64,000 nucleotides of DNA from the NCBI GenBank assembly GCA_964602445.1, contig CAZRQV010000001.1, forward strand, positions 124,001 through 188,000. The letters are read 5' to 3'. This DNA comes from HGM12587 sp964602445. Its GTDB lineage: Bacteria > Bacillota > Clostridia > Lachnospirales > Lachnospiraceae. The notes below the pieces were generated by a model. That model searched no databases and was not told the DNA's origin. It saw nothing but the letters and a program-made list of their open reading frames with translations. Made by a program: the position numbers and the translations under genes. Shown here in pieces: positions 25,167 to 33,950 of the stretch. Positions within the stretch are counted from its first letter, which is position 1, and every line of letters begins with the position of its first letter.

Positions 25167-26116
25167 TGAAGAAACCTTTGATTGTTTTAACAGGTCCTAC
25201 AGCCGTAGGAAAAACGAAGCTGTCCATAGCACTTGCAAAGGCCGTGGGTGGTGAAATCATTTCGGCAGATTCCATGCAGGTGTATCGATCTATGGATATC
25301 GGTTCTGCGAAGATTCGGCCGGAAGAGATGGGCGGAGTACCGCATTATCTGGTAGATGTGCTGGATCCGTCAGAAGAATTTCATATCGTAAAATTTCAGG
25401 AAATGGCAAAGGCGGCCATGGAACAGATCTATGCCAATGGACATATTCCGATTTTGGTAGGCGGTACCGGATTTTATATTCAGGCCATTGTAAAAGATAT
25501 TGATTTTACAAAAAATGAAGAAAATACAGAAATTCGTGCCAAATGGGAGCTGTTTGCCAGAGAGCAGGGAGCGGAAGCACTGCATCAGGAGCTGGCAAAG
25601 GTGGATCCAAAATCTGCGGAAACCATTCCGGCGGGAAATGTAAAGCGAGTGGTTCGAGCTTTGGAATTTTATGAGCTTTCCGGAACACCGATTTCGGAGC
25701 ATAATGAAGAGCAGAAAGCGAAAGAATCTCCGTATCAGTTTGCTTACTTTGTTTTAAATGATCATAGAGAGCTTCTTTACGAGCGAATCGAACAGCGCAT
25801 TGATGAAATGCTGGAAGAAGGGCTTGTAGCAGAAGTCAAAGGATTAAAAGATCGTGGATTTACCAAAGATATGGTCTCTATGCAGGGATTGGGATATAAG
25901 GAAATTTTGGATTATCTGGACGGAAATCTGACCTTGGAAGAAGCGGTTTATATATTAAAACGTGATACCAGGCATTTTGCAAAACGTCAGCTGACCTGGT
26001 TTCGAAGAGAACCGGAAGTATCATGGATCCATAAATATGAATATGGATATGACAATGAAAAAATACTGGATGCAATGTTAAGCATCTTAAAAGATAAAGG
26101 AATCGCAGGTAAATAA
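25163..26116 (+). CDS. miaA: tRNA dimethylallyltransferase
   Basis: 317 residues, ATG overlapping the mutL stop. P-loop GPTAVGKTKLS, the DSMQVYRSMDIGSAK motif and GGTGFYIQAI are characteristic, as is the later GLGYKEILDYLDG. Transfers dimethylallyl to A37 of tRNAs reading UNN codons. It completes the miaB-mutS-mutL-miaA operon. Confidence 0.96.
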   Translation: MMKKPLIVLTGPTAVGKTKLSIALAKAVGGEIISADSMQVYRSMDIGSAKIRPEEMGGVPHYLVDVLDPSEEFHIVKFQEMAKAAMEQIYANGHIPILVGGTGFYIQAIVKDIDFTKNEENTEIRAKWELFAREQGAEALHQELAKVDPKSAETIPAGNVKRVVRALEFYELSGTPISEHNEEQKAKESPYQFAYFVLNDHRELLYERIEQRIDEMLEEGLVAEVKGLKDRGFTKDMVSMQGLGYKEILDYLDGNLTLEEAVYILKRDTRHFAKRQLTWFRREPEVSWIHKYEYGYDNEKILDAMLSILKDKGIAGK

Positions 26117-26117
26117 A

Positions 26118-27398
26118 ATGAAAACGAAAAATATGTATGAAAACATGGGAATTTCCAATGCGGTATATGCATTCGGAACAGAAATTCTCGAAGGATTAAA
26201 AGAAAGATTTGAAGAAATTGACAGAACTGCCGAATATAATCAGCTGAAAGTGTTAAATGCCATGCAGGAATGTAACGTCAGCGAGATCCATTTTGCTGCA
26301 ACGACCGGATATGGGTATAACGATCTTGGTCGTGACACATTAGAAGAAGTGTATGCAAAAGTATTTCACACCGAAGATGCGCTGGTTCGTCCGCAGCTGG
26401 TAAGCGGTACACATGCACTGGCAGTTGCATTATCTTCCCAGCTTCGTCCGGGAGATGAACTGTTATCTCCGGTCGGCAAGCCATACGATACGTTAGAAGA
26501 AGTAATCGGAATCAGAGAATCCGTAGGTTCTCTTGCAGAATACGGAATCACATACCGTCAGGTAGATCTTCTGGAAGACGGCTCTTTTGATTGGGAAAAC
26601 ATTAGAAAAGCCATCAATGAAAAGACAAAACTAGTTACCATTCAGCGTTCCAAAGGCTATCAGACAAGACCGACCTTATCCGTTTCCAAGATTGGAGAAT
26701 TGATCAAATTTGTAAAAGAGATCAAACCGGATGTAATCTGTATGGTAGATAACTGCTACGGTGAATTTATCGAAACGATTGAACCGACCGATGTAGGCGC
26801 AGATATGTGCGTTGGTTCTCTGATCAAAAATCCGGGCGGCGGATTGGCTCCGATCGGCGGTTATATTGCAGGTACGAAAGAATGTATCGAAAGAGCAGCA
26901 GTTCGCCTGACCTCTCCGGGACTTGGAAAAGAAATCGGTGCTTCTTTAGGCGTGATCAGCAGCTTTTATCAGGGATTTTTCCTTGCACCGACAGTTGCAG
27001 CCAGTGCTTTAAAAGGAGCAATCTTTGCAGCGAATGTATATGAAAAATTAGGGTTTGCTGTCGTTCCAAACGGCACAGAAAGCCGTCATGACATCATTCA
27101 GGCAATTACTTTTGGAACACCGGAAGGAGTTATCGAATTTTGTAAGGGAATTCAGGCAGCAGCACCGGTAGACAGCTTTGTAGTGCCGGAACCGGAAGCA
27201 ATGCCGGGATATGACAGTCCGGTCATTATGGCAGCAGGAGCTTTTGTTCAGGGTTCCAGCATTGAACTGAGTGCAGATGCACCGATCAAGCCGCCGTATG
27301 CGGTTTATTTCCAGGGCGGACTGACATGGAATCATGCCAAATTTGGTGTTTTGATGTCCTTACAGAAACTGGTGGACGCAAATATTGTAACATTATGA
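26118..27398 (+). CDS. Methionine gamma-lyase family PLP protein (YnbB-like)
   Basis: 426 residues, one base after miaA. It matches the PF06838 family (formerly aluminium-resistance proteins): HFAATTGYGYNDLGRDTLEEV, RPQLVSGTHA, CMVDNCYGEF and the PLP-lysine region CVGSLIKNPGGGLAPIGGYIAG. Fold type I PLP enzyme of Cys/Met-metabolism type; the actual substrate is unknown. Co-transcribed with miaA and the downstream flavoprotein. Confidence 0.9.
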   Translation: MKTKNMYENMGISNAVYAFGTEILEGLKERFEEIDRTAEYNQLKVLNAMQECNVSEIHFAATTGYGYNDLGRDTLEEVYAKVFHTEDALVRPQLVSGTHALAVALSSQLRPGDELLSPVGKPYDTLEEVIGIRESVGSLAEYGITYRQVDLLEDGSFDWENIRKAINEKTKLVTIQRSKGYQTRPTLSVSKIGELIKFVKEIKPDVICMVDNCYGEFIETIEPTDVGADMCVGSLIKNPGGGLAPIGGYIAGTKECIERAAVRLTSPGLGKEIGASLGVISSFYQGFFLAPTVAASALKGAIFAANVYEKLGFAVVPNGTESRHDIIQAITFGTPEGVIEFCKGIQAAAPVDSFVVPEPEAMPGYDSPVIMAAGAFVQGSSIELSADAPIKPPYAVYFQGGLTWNHAKFGVLMSLQKLVDANIVTL

Positions 27399-28612
27399 TG
27401 CGGGTACTCATTATCGGAGGCGGTGCTTCGGGATTGATGTCAGCCATCACAGCAGCCAGAGGCGGTGCAAAAGTCACCGTGCTGGAGCATGAAAAGCAGC
27501 CGGGAAAGAAGATTTTAGTTACCGGAAACGGCAGATGTAATTTTACCAATATGGATCAGGCACTTTCTCATTATCACAGTGAAAGTCCGCTGCCGATGGC
27601 AGCTGCATTGGAACAGTTTAACTGTCAGGACACAGTTCGTTTTTTGAAAGAGCTTGGAATCTTTTCGAAAAACAGAAATGGTTATCTGTACCCTCATTCT
27701 GATTCGGCAAGTGCTGTTTTGGAAGTGCTTCGTATGGAATGTGAGCATTTAAAGGTAAAGATTGCCTGCCAGATTGAGATTACATCGATTGAAAAAAAAG
27801 ATGCACTTTTTTATGTGCATACGCCGGGTTGGACTTATGAAGCGGAAAAAGTAATTCTTGCCACCGGTTCTAAGGCGGCACCTGCTACCGGATCTGACGG
27901 CAGTGGCTATACATTGGCGAAAAGTCTGGGACATCAAGTGGTGGAACCTTATCCGGCACTGGTACAGCTGTTATCCAAAGAAAAATATTTGAATCAGCTG
28001 GCAGGAATCCGAATCGATGCAAAAGCAACGCTCTTTGCAGAAAAAGAAGAAATCTGTTCTAATCGGGGAGAAGTACAGCTTAATGCCCAAAATGTATCCG
28101 GAATCCCGATTTTTCAGATCAGCGGGGAAGCGGCAAAGGCATTGGCAGCAGGAAAATGCTGTGAAGTCCGGCTTGATTTTCTTCCGGATTTTACAGAAGA
28201 GCAGTTGTATAACTTTATGAAAGAACGGATCATGACCGGAGGATATAAAACAGCGGTTGCATTTCTGACCGGTCTTTTTCCGAAAAAACTAAGTGAAGTT
28301 CTTTGTAGTCAATGCAGATTTTCGGCCAAACTTCGTGCAGAAGCTTTTGCGGAAGAACAGATTCGTCAATTATGTAAAAAAATCAAACAATTTCAGATTC
28401 ATATCAATGGAACCAATGGATTTGAACATGCCCAATGCTGCGGTGGAGGGGTTTCTCTGGAAGAAATCCATCCTCTGACCATGGAATCTAAGAAAGTTTC
28501 CGGATTATATTTCTGCGGAGAACTCTTAGATGTTTATGGAGACTGCGGCGGATATAATCTTCAGTGGGCTTGGACCAGCGGTTACCTGGCAGGAAAAGCA
28601 GTCAATGATTAA
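27395..28612 (+). CDS. NAD(P)/FAD-dependent flavoprotein, HI0933/BaiN family
   Basis: 405 residues from ATG 27395 (ATGA overlap with the previous stop; the ATG at 27398 is also possible). N-terminal dinucleotide fold RVLIIGGGASGLMSA, KILVTGNGRCNFTN, and the C-terminal GLYFCGELLDVYGDCGGYNLQWAW that marks the HI0933/YhiN family, whose member BaiN works in bile acid dehydroxylation. The substrate here is unknown; this class is universal in Lachnospiraceae and not specific to bile acids. Confidence 0.9.
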   Translation: MMRVLIIGGGASGLMSAITAARGGAKVTVLEHEKQPGKKILVTGNGRCNFTNMDQALSHYHSESPLPMAAALEQFNCQDTVRFLKELGIFSKNRNGYLYPHSDSASAVLEVLRMECEHLKVKIACQIEITSIEKKDALFYVHTPGWTYEAEKVILATGSKAAPATGSDGSGYTLAKSLGHQVVEPYPALVQLLSKEKYLNQLAGIRIDAKATLFAEKEEICSNRGEVQLNAQNVSGIPIFQISGEAAKALAAGKCCEVRLDFLPDFTEEQLYNFMKERIMTGGYKTAVAFLTGLFPKKLSEVLCSQCRFSAKLRAEAFAEEQIRQLCKKIKQFQIHINGTNGFEHAQCCGGGVSLEEIHPLTMESKKVSGLYFCGELLDVYGDCGGYNLQWAWTSGYLAGKAVND

Positions 28613-30200
28613 GATTACACAATTAAAGTTAAATATAGACCATAAAAAAGAAGATCTGGAAAAAAAGGTATGCAGACTGCTGCAGGTACCGGCATCCAGA
28701 ATCTATCAAATTGAGATTCTGAAGCGTTCTCTGGATGCAAGAAAGAAACCAATGATGTATAACTATCAGCTGGGTGTGCTTGCAGAGGATGAAGAAAAAA
28801 TCGTAAAAAAATTAAAAAATAAAGATGTGACCATCGGAAAACCTGTCAAATACCGTTTTCCGATGGTTGGAACGGAAAAGCTAGAACATGCACCGGTCAT
28901 CATTGGTGCAGGGCCGGCCGGACTGTTCTGTACCTATCTGCTGGCAAAAGCAGGATTTCGTCCGATTCTGTTGGAACGAGGCGAAGCGGTGGAAGAACGT
29001 CAGAAAAAGGTGGATCATTTTTGGGAGACCGGAATTTTAGATCCAAATTCCAACGTACAATTCGGGGAAGGCGGTGCCGGTACATTTTCTGATGGAAAAT
29101 TAAATACCTTAGTGAAAGACCAGCATGGAAGAAGCCGTTTTGTGCTGAAAACGTTTGTGGAATTCGGTGCAGAAGAAGATATTTTATATGAAAGCAAGCC
29201 ACATATCGGAACCGATATTCTGATCAAAGTGGTAGAAAATATGAGAAAACAGATTTTGGCACTTGGGGGAGAGATTCATTTCCAAAGTCAGGTGACGGAT
29301 CTGAAGATTTCCAACGGTCAGCTGACGGCACTGCAGATCAATGGAAGTGAGTGGCTGGATACGGAAACTGCAGTTCTTGCCATCGGACACAGTGCCAGAG
29401 ATACCTTTGAAATGCTTCTGGAGCGCAGCGTTCCTATGAGAGCGAAACCGTTTGCAGTGGGCGTTCGTATGGAACATCCTCAGAAGATGATCAATGAAAA
29501 TCAATACGGAACAGATTATACGGCAAGTCTTCCGGCTGCGGCATATAAACTGACTCGTCAGACTTCGGAAAACAGAGGGGTATATTCTTTCTGTATGTGT
29601 CCGGGAGGGTATGTGGTAAATGCATCTTCGGAAGAAGAAATGACGGCGGTTAATGGAATGAGTTATCATGCCCGTGACGGTGAAAATGCCAACAGTGCCA
29701 TGATCATTTCTGTCAGACCGGAAGATTTTGGCAGTGATGCACCGTTGGCCGGAGTAGAATTTCAGCGAACACTGGAAAAAGCAGCTTACAGAGAAGGAAA
29801 GGGAAAGATTCCGGTACAGCTTTTTGGCGATTTTTGTAAAAACAGGATCAGCGAAACCCTTGGTGAGATTCGGCCAAACACCAGAGGTCAGTGGACTTTT
29901 GGAAATGTGCGGGCAATTTTTCCGGAAAATCTGGCTGCAGGGCTGGAAGAAGGAATTAAAAGCTGCGAACAGCTGATACCGGGATTTGCCAGAGAAGATG
30001 CCCTTCTTTTGGGCGTGGAAAGCCGTACTTCTTCTCCGGTTCGTATTGAAAGAACGGCAGAAACGCTGGAAAGTGAGATTACAGGATTGTATCCTTGCGG
30101 TGAAGGTGCCGGATATGCAGGCGGAATCATGTCAGCAGCCATGGATGGAATAAAAGTTGCAGAAGCAATTGCAATGAAATTTAAACCGTGCTATGATTAA
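28605..30200 (+). CDS. FAD-dependent oxidoreductase (putative dehydrogenase)
   Basis: 531 residues from ATG 28605, overlapping the previous gene by 8 bases. A ~90-residue N-terminal ferredoxin-like domain (MIKITQLKLN start, ILKRSLDARKK) is followed by a dinucleotide fold VIIGAGPAGLFCTYLLAK, NVQFGEGGAGTFSDGKLNT, a PGGYVVNASS segment and the C-terminal GEGAGYAGGIMSAAMDG. Widespread Firmicutes family of unknown substrate. Confidence 0.88.
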   Translation: MIKITQLKLNIDHKKEDLEKKVCRLLQVPASRIYQIEILKRSLDARKKPMMYNYQLGVLAEDEEKIVKKLKNKDVTIGKPVKYRFPMVGTEKLEHAPVIIGAGPAGLFCTYLLAKAGFRPILLERGEAVEERQKKVDHFWETGILDPNSNVQFGEGGAGTFSDGKLNTLVKDQHGRSRFVLKTFVEFGAEEDILYESKPHIGTDILIKVVENMRKQILALGGEIHFQSQVTDLKISNGQLTALQINGSEWLDTETAVLAIGHSARDTFEMLLERSVPMRAKPFAVGVRMEHPQKMINENQYGTDYTASLPAAAYKLTRQTSENRGVYSFCMCPGGYVVNASSEEEMTAVNGMSYHARDGENANSAMIISVRPEDFGSDAPLAGVEFQRTLEKAAYREGKGKIPVQLFGDFCKNRISETLGEIRPNTRGQWTFGNVRAIFPENLAAGLEEGIKSCEQLIPGFAREDALLLGVESRTSSPVRIERTAETLESEITGLYPCGEGAGYAGGIMSAAMDGIKVAEAIAMKFKPCYD

Positions 30201-30262
30201 TTCGATATTATGTAAATGATAAAAAGGTTTACATAAAAATATTATGTTACTCAGGAGGAGTT

Positions 30263-30520
30263 ATGAGAGGAACGGGAAAAAATTGCTGGGCATTGTTTTT
30301 GCTGATCCTGACAGGAATTGTGTTAGGCAGTTTTATTGCAATGCTGACAGAAGGGGTTGCCGGACTCAGCTGGTTAAGTTTTGGCCAGACATTCGGAGTG
30401 GAAAATCCGATCGTGCTGAATCTTGGAGTGATCGTGCTTACCTTTGGTCTGACGATTAAAATCACGATAGCCAGCATCATAGGAATCATTCTTGCAGTGA
30501 TCATCTATCATTTTATCTGA
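30263..30520 (+). CDS. DUF4321 small membrane protein
   Basis: 85 residues with an AGGAGG site 8 bases before ATG. Two hydrophobic helices (about residues 9-30 and 50-83) with a conserved GLSWLSFGQTFG segment between them, the DUF4321 pattern. Found upstream of radC-mreB in many Clostridia; function unknown. Confidence 0.82.
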   Translation: MRGTGKNCWALFLLILTGIVLGSFIAMLTEGVAGLSWLSFGQTFGVENPIVLNLGVIVLTFGLTIKITIASIIGIILAVIIYHFI

Positions 30521-30533
30521 TGATAAATAAATT

Positions 30534-30632
30534 AAAAAAATTGAACCATGAAAAATGCTCATGAAAAAAGCGTTTGAATCATGGAAAGTCTGATCATCAA
30601 AAAAGCATTTGAATCATGAAAATTTGATCATC
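30534..30632. repeat. Tandem repeat, about 34 bp x 3 (one degenerate)
   Basis: Two adjoining units at 30564-30598 and 30599-30632 share the pattern AAAAAAGC-TTTGAATCATG followed by A-rich sequence and TTTGATCATC (or CTGATCATC). A degenerate copy precedes them at about 30534-30563. They fill the gap between the DUF4321 gene and radC; no ORF runs through them. Confidence 0.7.
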
Positions 30633-30670
30633 CGGAGAATTAAAAAAGGGGAGCACACGGAAAGGACTTT

Positions 30671-31369
30671 ATGAATCATATTTCCGTGACCATGAAACAT
30701 CTTCCACCGCAGATGCAGCCATATGAGAAATGTATTTCCTATGGACCGGGATTTTTGACAGATGCAGAGCTGATCGCATGTATTCTGCGTTCCGGCAGTA
30801 AGGAATATACGTCTGTGGCACTTGCAGAGCAGCTGCTGAATCTGCGAAAGGGAAAGGAAGGATTGAGCGGACTTTGCAGTCTTTCTTTTAAAGAATTAAC
30901 GGAAGTTCCCGGAATCGGCAGAGTGAAGGCACTGCAGATTCAATGTGTTTTTGAGCTTGCCAGACGCATGAGCCGTTCTCAGGCAGCAAAAACATTGAAT
31001 TTTTCAGATCCGGCAAGTATTGCCAGATATTATATGGAAGATTTCAGACATAAAGAGCAGGAGCAATTACTGCTTTTGCTTCTGGACAATAAAAATCACC
31101 TGCTTGGTGAAAAGGTAATGTTTACCGGAACAGTGAATTCAAGCATTGTTTCGCCGAGGGAGATTTATCTGGAAGCATTAAAATATCATGCAGTGGGAAT
31201 CATTTTACTGCATAACCATCCCAGCGGTGATCCAACGCCCAGTGATGCAGATCGAAGAATCACAAGAAAGATCAAAGAAGCAGGAAAATTCTTAGACATT
31301 CCGCTTTTGGATCATATTGTGATCGGAGATAGAAAATACGTGAGTTTTTGTGAACAAGGATACCTATAG
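30671..31369 (+). CDS. radC: RadC family JAB1/MPN protein
   Basis: 232 residues. N-terminal helix-hairpin-helix region (LTEVPGIGRVKALQI) and a C-terminal JAB1/MPN metal-binding domain with ILLHNHPSGDPTPSDAD (H-x-H-x7-S-x2-D type). The cellular role is unsettled despite the historic DNA-repair name. It starts the radC-mreBCD order that is common in bacteria. Confidence 0.93.
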   Translation: MNHISVTMKHLPPQMQPYEKCISYGPGFLTDAELIACILRSGSKEYTSVALAEQLLNLRKGKEGLSGLCSLSFKELTEVPGIGRVKALQIQCVFELARRMSRSQAAKTLNFSDPASIARYYMEDFRHKEQEQLLLLLLDNKNHLLGEKVMFTGTVNSSIVSPREIYLEALKYHAVGIILLHNHPSGDPTPSDADRRITRKIKEAGKFLDIPLLDHIVIGDRKYVSFCEQGYL

Positions 31370-31420
31370 AAAGGAAAAGTCAATGTTCTGCGGATATGAG
31401 AACATTGATCGGAAAATGCC

Positions 31421-32437
31421 ATGGGAAATTTAAGTTTTGGAATTGATCTTGGTTCTAATAACCTGAAAGTCTATTGCAAAGAAGGAAATCATATTTTACA
31501 GGAAAAAAATATGGTTGCCATTGAAAATAAAAAAAATATGATTGCTTACGGTGATGAAGCCTATGCAATGTATGAAAAAGCACCGTCAAGCATTGAAGTA
31601 TCTTATCCGATGTCTTATGGAAATATCGGAAGTATTAATCATCTGGAAGAATTTATCAGAACCTTTTTGGAAAAAACTACAAAAGGAACTTTAAAAGGTG
31701 CCGAATATGTACTGGCACTTCCGACAGATGTACAGGACAGAGTATTTACGACTCTGATTCAGGATGCAGGATTGAAAGCAAAAAGCATTCAGATGGTAGA
31801 TATGCCGGTTGCAGCAGGTCTTGGTCTTGGAATTAATGTAAAAGAAGCACAGGGAGTTCTGGTTGTGGATGTAGGAGCGGATACAACCGAAGTTTCGATC
31901 CTTTCCCTGGGCGGAATTGTTATGAGTCGTTTGATCAAAGTTGGCGGAAATCAGATCGATGAAGCGATTATTTCTGCGATCAGAAGAGAACATAATTATT
32001 TTATCGGAAGCAAAACAGCAGAACAGATCAAAAAAGAACTTGCCTATGCCGTAATTCCGGAAAATGCAGCAGAAGAAAAAATGAATATCTGCGGAAGAAA
32101 TATGGTTCTTGGTCTTCCGGCAATGCTTGAAATCAATGCACAGTTCGTTTCAGAAGCAATCAAAGACGTTTTAAAACAGATCATGGATACGGTAAAAGTA
32201 GTTCTGGAGAGAACTCCGCCTGAATTAGGGGTAGATATGATCCATAACGGTATTTACCTGACCGGCGGATCTTCTCAGCTGAAAAATCTGGATCTTATGA
32301 TTCATAATGCAACAGGTATTAAAGTATCAAAGGATGAAAATCCGGAACAGTGTGTTGCAAGAGGTCTTGCAAGAGTGCTTAACGAAAAAGAATTCCGTTC
32401 ACTGACATTTACTACAAAGGAACAGGAATATCATTAA
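31421..32437 (+). CDS. mreB: Rod shape-determining protein MreB
   Basis: 338 residues. Actin-like ATPase: GIDLGSNNLKVY (phosphate 1), VLVVDVGADTTEVSIL (phosphate 2) and IYLTGGSSQLKNLD (adenosine) motifs. It is somewhat divergent from MreB of B. subtilis (NMIAYGDEAYAMYEKAPSS at the N-terminal loop) and could be an Mbl/MreBH type, but its place before mreCD settles the class. The ribosome site is weak (CGGAAA). Confidence 0.92.
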   Translation: MGNLSFGIDLGSNNLKVYCKEGNHILQEKNMVAIENKKNMIAYGDEAYAMYEKAPSSIEVSYPMSYGNIGSINHLEEFIRTFLEKTTKGTLKGAEYVLALPTDVQDRVFTTLIQDAGLKAKSIQMVDMPVAAGLGLGINVKEAQGVLVVDVGADTTEVSILSLGGIVMSRLIKVGGNQIDEAIISAIRREHNYFIGSKTAEQIKKELAYAVIPENAAEEKMNICGRNMVLGLPAMLEINAQFVSEAIKDVLKQIMDTVKVVLERTPPELGVDMIHNGIYLTGGSSQLKNLDLMIHNATGIKVSKDENPEQCVARGLARVLNEKEFRSLTFTTKEQEYH

Positions 32438-32463
32438 TATCGGTTTGATGAAGGAGTCATGGA

Positions 32464-33429
32464 ATGAGAAGAAGAAAAAGAGACTCTATTCCAAGTAAAT
32501 ATATTTTAACAGGGATTGCTGTTCTTTGTGTCTGCGCCATGCTGTTATCTTATGTCAAAGGATTTCAGGGCGGTGTGTTAAACACGGTCAGCGGTTACCT
32601 GTTTGTACCAATTCAGAAAGGAATCAATTACGTAGGCTGGTATTTAAGCGATCGTACGGACAATCTGCAGGATTTGAGAGATGTGATGGCAGAACGAGAT
32701 GCTCTGCAGGAACAGGTGGATCAGCTGACCATCGAAAATGGTCAGTTAATGCAGGATAAATACGAACTGGAAGATTTAAGAGAGCTTTATGAACTGGATC
32801 GTTCTTATTCGGATTATTCGAAAGTAGCAGCAAAGGTAATCGGAAAAGATTCCGGAAACTGGTTTCACAGCTTTATCATTGATAAAGGTACTGATGACGG
32901 AATTCAGGTAGATATGAATGTGCTTTCCGGCAGTGGTTTGGTTGGGATCGTTACGAAAACAGGTCCGGACTGGGCACAGGTACGTGCGATTATTGATGAT
33001 ACCAGCAATGTCAGTGCCATGATCCTGACTACCGCAGATAACTGTATGGTCAGCGGTGATCTTCGGCTGATGTCAGAGGGAGTTATTTCTCTCTCCCAGT
33101 TAAAAGACAGTGATCATGAAGTAATGCCGGGAGCAAAGGTAGTTACTTCACAGGTCAGCGATAAATATCATCCTGGACTTTTGATCGGATATGTGCAGGA
33201 AGTACACATGGATGCAAACAATCTGACCAAATCCGGAACGATCACACCGGCAGTAGATTTTGAGCATTTAAGATCCGTTCTTGTGATCACGGATGAAAAA
33301 CGTCAGATCAATACCGATGCTGTGCCGGAAGATGCAGTTTCAGAAGATACTCAAAAAGATCAAGATTCTTCAGATACTGAAGGAACAGCAGCAGATCAGG
33401 AAGAAGATCAGACGGAGGAAGATACATGA
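32464..33429 (+). CDS. mreC: Cell shape-determining protein MreC
   Basis: 321 residues: N-terminal membrane helix (about residues 14-32), a coiled coil (about 60-105), then the beta domains with VIGKDSGNWFHSFIIDKGTDDGI and GLVGIV. The last ~35 residues are an acidic low-complexity tail. Links MreB filaments to wall synthases. Overlaps mreD by four bases. Confidence 0.93.
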   Translation: MRRRKRDSIPSKYILTGIAVLCVCAMLLSYVKGFQGGVLNTVSGYLFVPIQKGINYVGWYLSDRTDNLQDLRDVMAERDALQEQVDQLTIENGQLMQDKYELEDLRELYELDRSYSDYSKVAAKVIGKDSGNWFHSFIIDKGTDDGIQVDMNVLSGSGLVGIVTKTGPDWAQVRAIIDDTSNVSAMILTTADNCMVSGDLRLMSEGVISLSQLKDSDHEVMPGAKVVTSQVSDKYHPGLLIGYVQEVHMDANNLTKSGTITPAVDFEHLRSVLVITDEKRQINTDAVPEDAVSEDTQKDQDSSDTEGTAADQEEDQTEEDT

Positions 33430-33950
33430 TCAAGAAAAGAGTGGGAATGTTTCTCCTTGTGATTTTGTGCTTTATTGTGCAGAACACGGTATTAAAATAT
33501 CTTTCTTTCGGGGTGGTATCACCGAACCTTCTTTTGGTGCTTACTGCGTCAATTGGGTTTATCGGCGGAAGAAAAGAAGGAATGTTTGTCGGGGTTCTTT
33601 GTGGATTGTTTACAGATGTTTTTTACGGTCAGCTGTTTGGATACTATACGCTGTTATATACATTGATCGGGTATGCAAATGGTTTCTTTCATGCCGTATT
33701 CTACGATCTGGATATTAAACAGCCGATGGTTCTGATCGCCCTGAGTGATCTTGCTTACGGCTTGATCCAGTATTTTTTTCAGTTTCTCCTCCGTGGGAAA
33801 TTTGGTTTTCAGTTTTACTTTTTTAATATCATCTTTCCGGAATTTTTATATACGATCCTTCTGATTTTACTTTTTTATCATGGGATCATAAAACTTTATG
33901 AATATTTGGATAAACTTGATAATACAGGGAGTGTAGACGATATTGTTTGA
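33426..33950 (+). CDS. mreD: Rod shape-determining protein MreD
   Basis: 174 residues, ATGA overlap with mreC. Five hydrophobic helices with GFIGGRKEGMFVGVLCGLFTDVFYG, the MreD signature region. Membrane component of the elongasome. Confidence 0.9.
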   Translation: MIKKRVGMFLLVILCFIVQNTVLKYLSFGVVSPNLLLVLTASIGFIGGRKEGMFVGVLCGLFTDVFYGQLFGYYTLLYTLIGYANGFFHAVFYDLDIKQPMVLIALSDLAYGLIQYFFQFLLRGKFGFQFYFFNIIFPEFLYTILLILLFYHGIIKLYEYLDKLDNTGSVDDIV

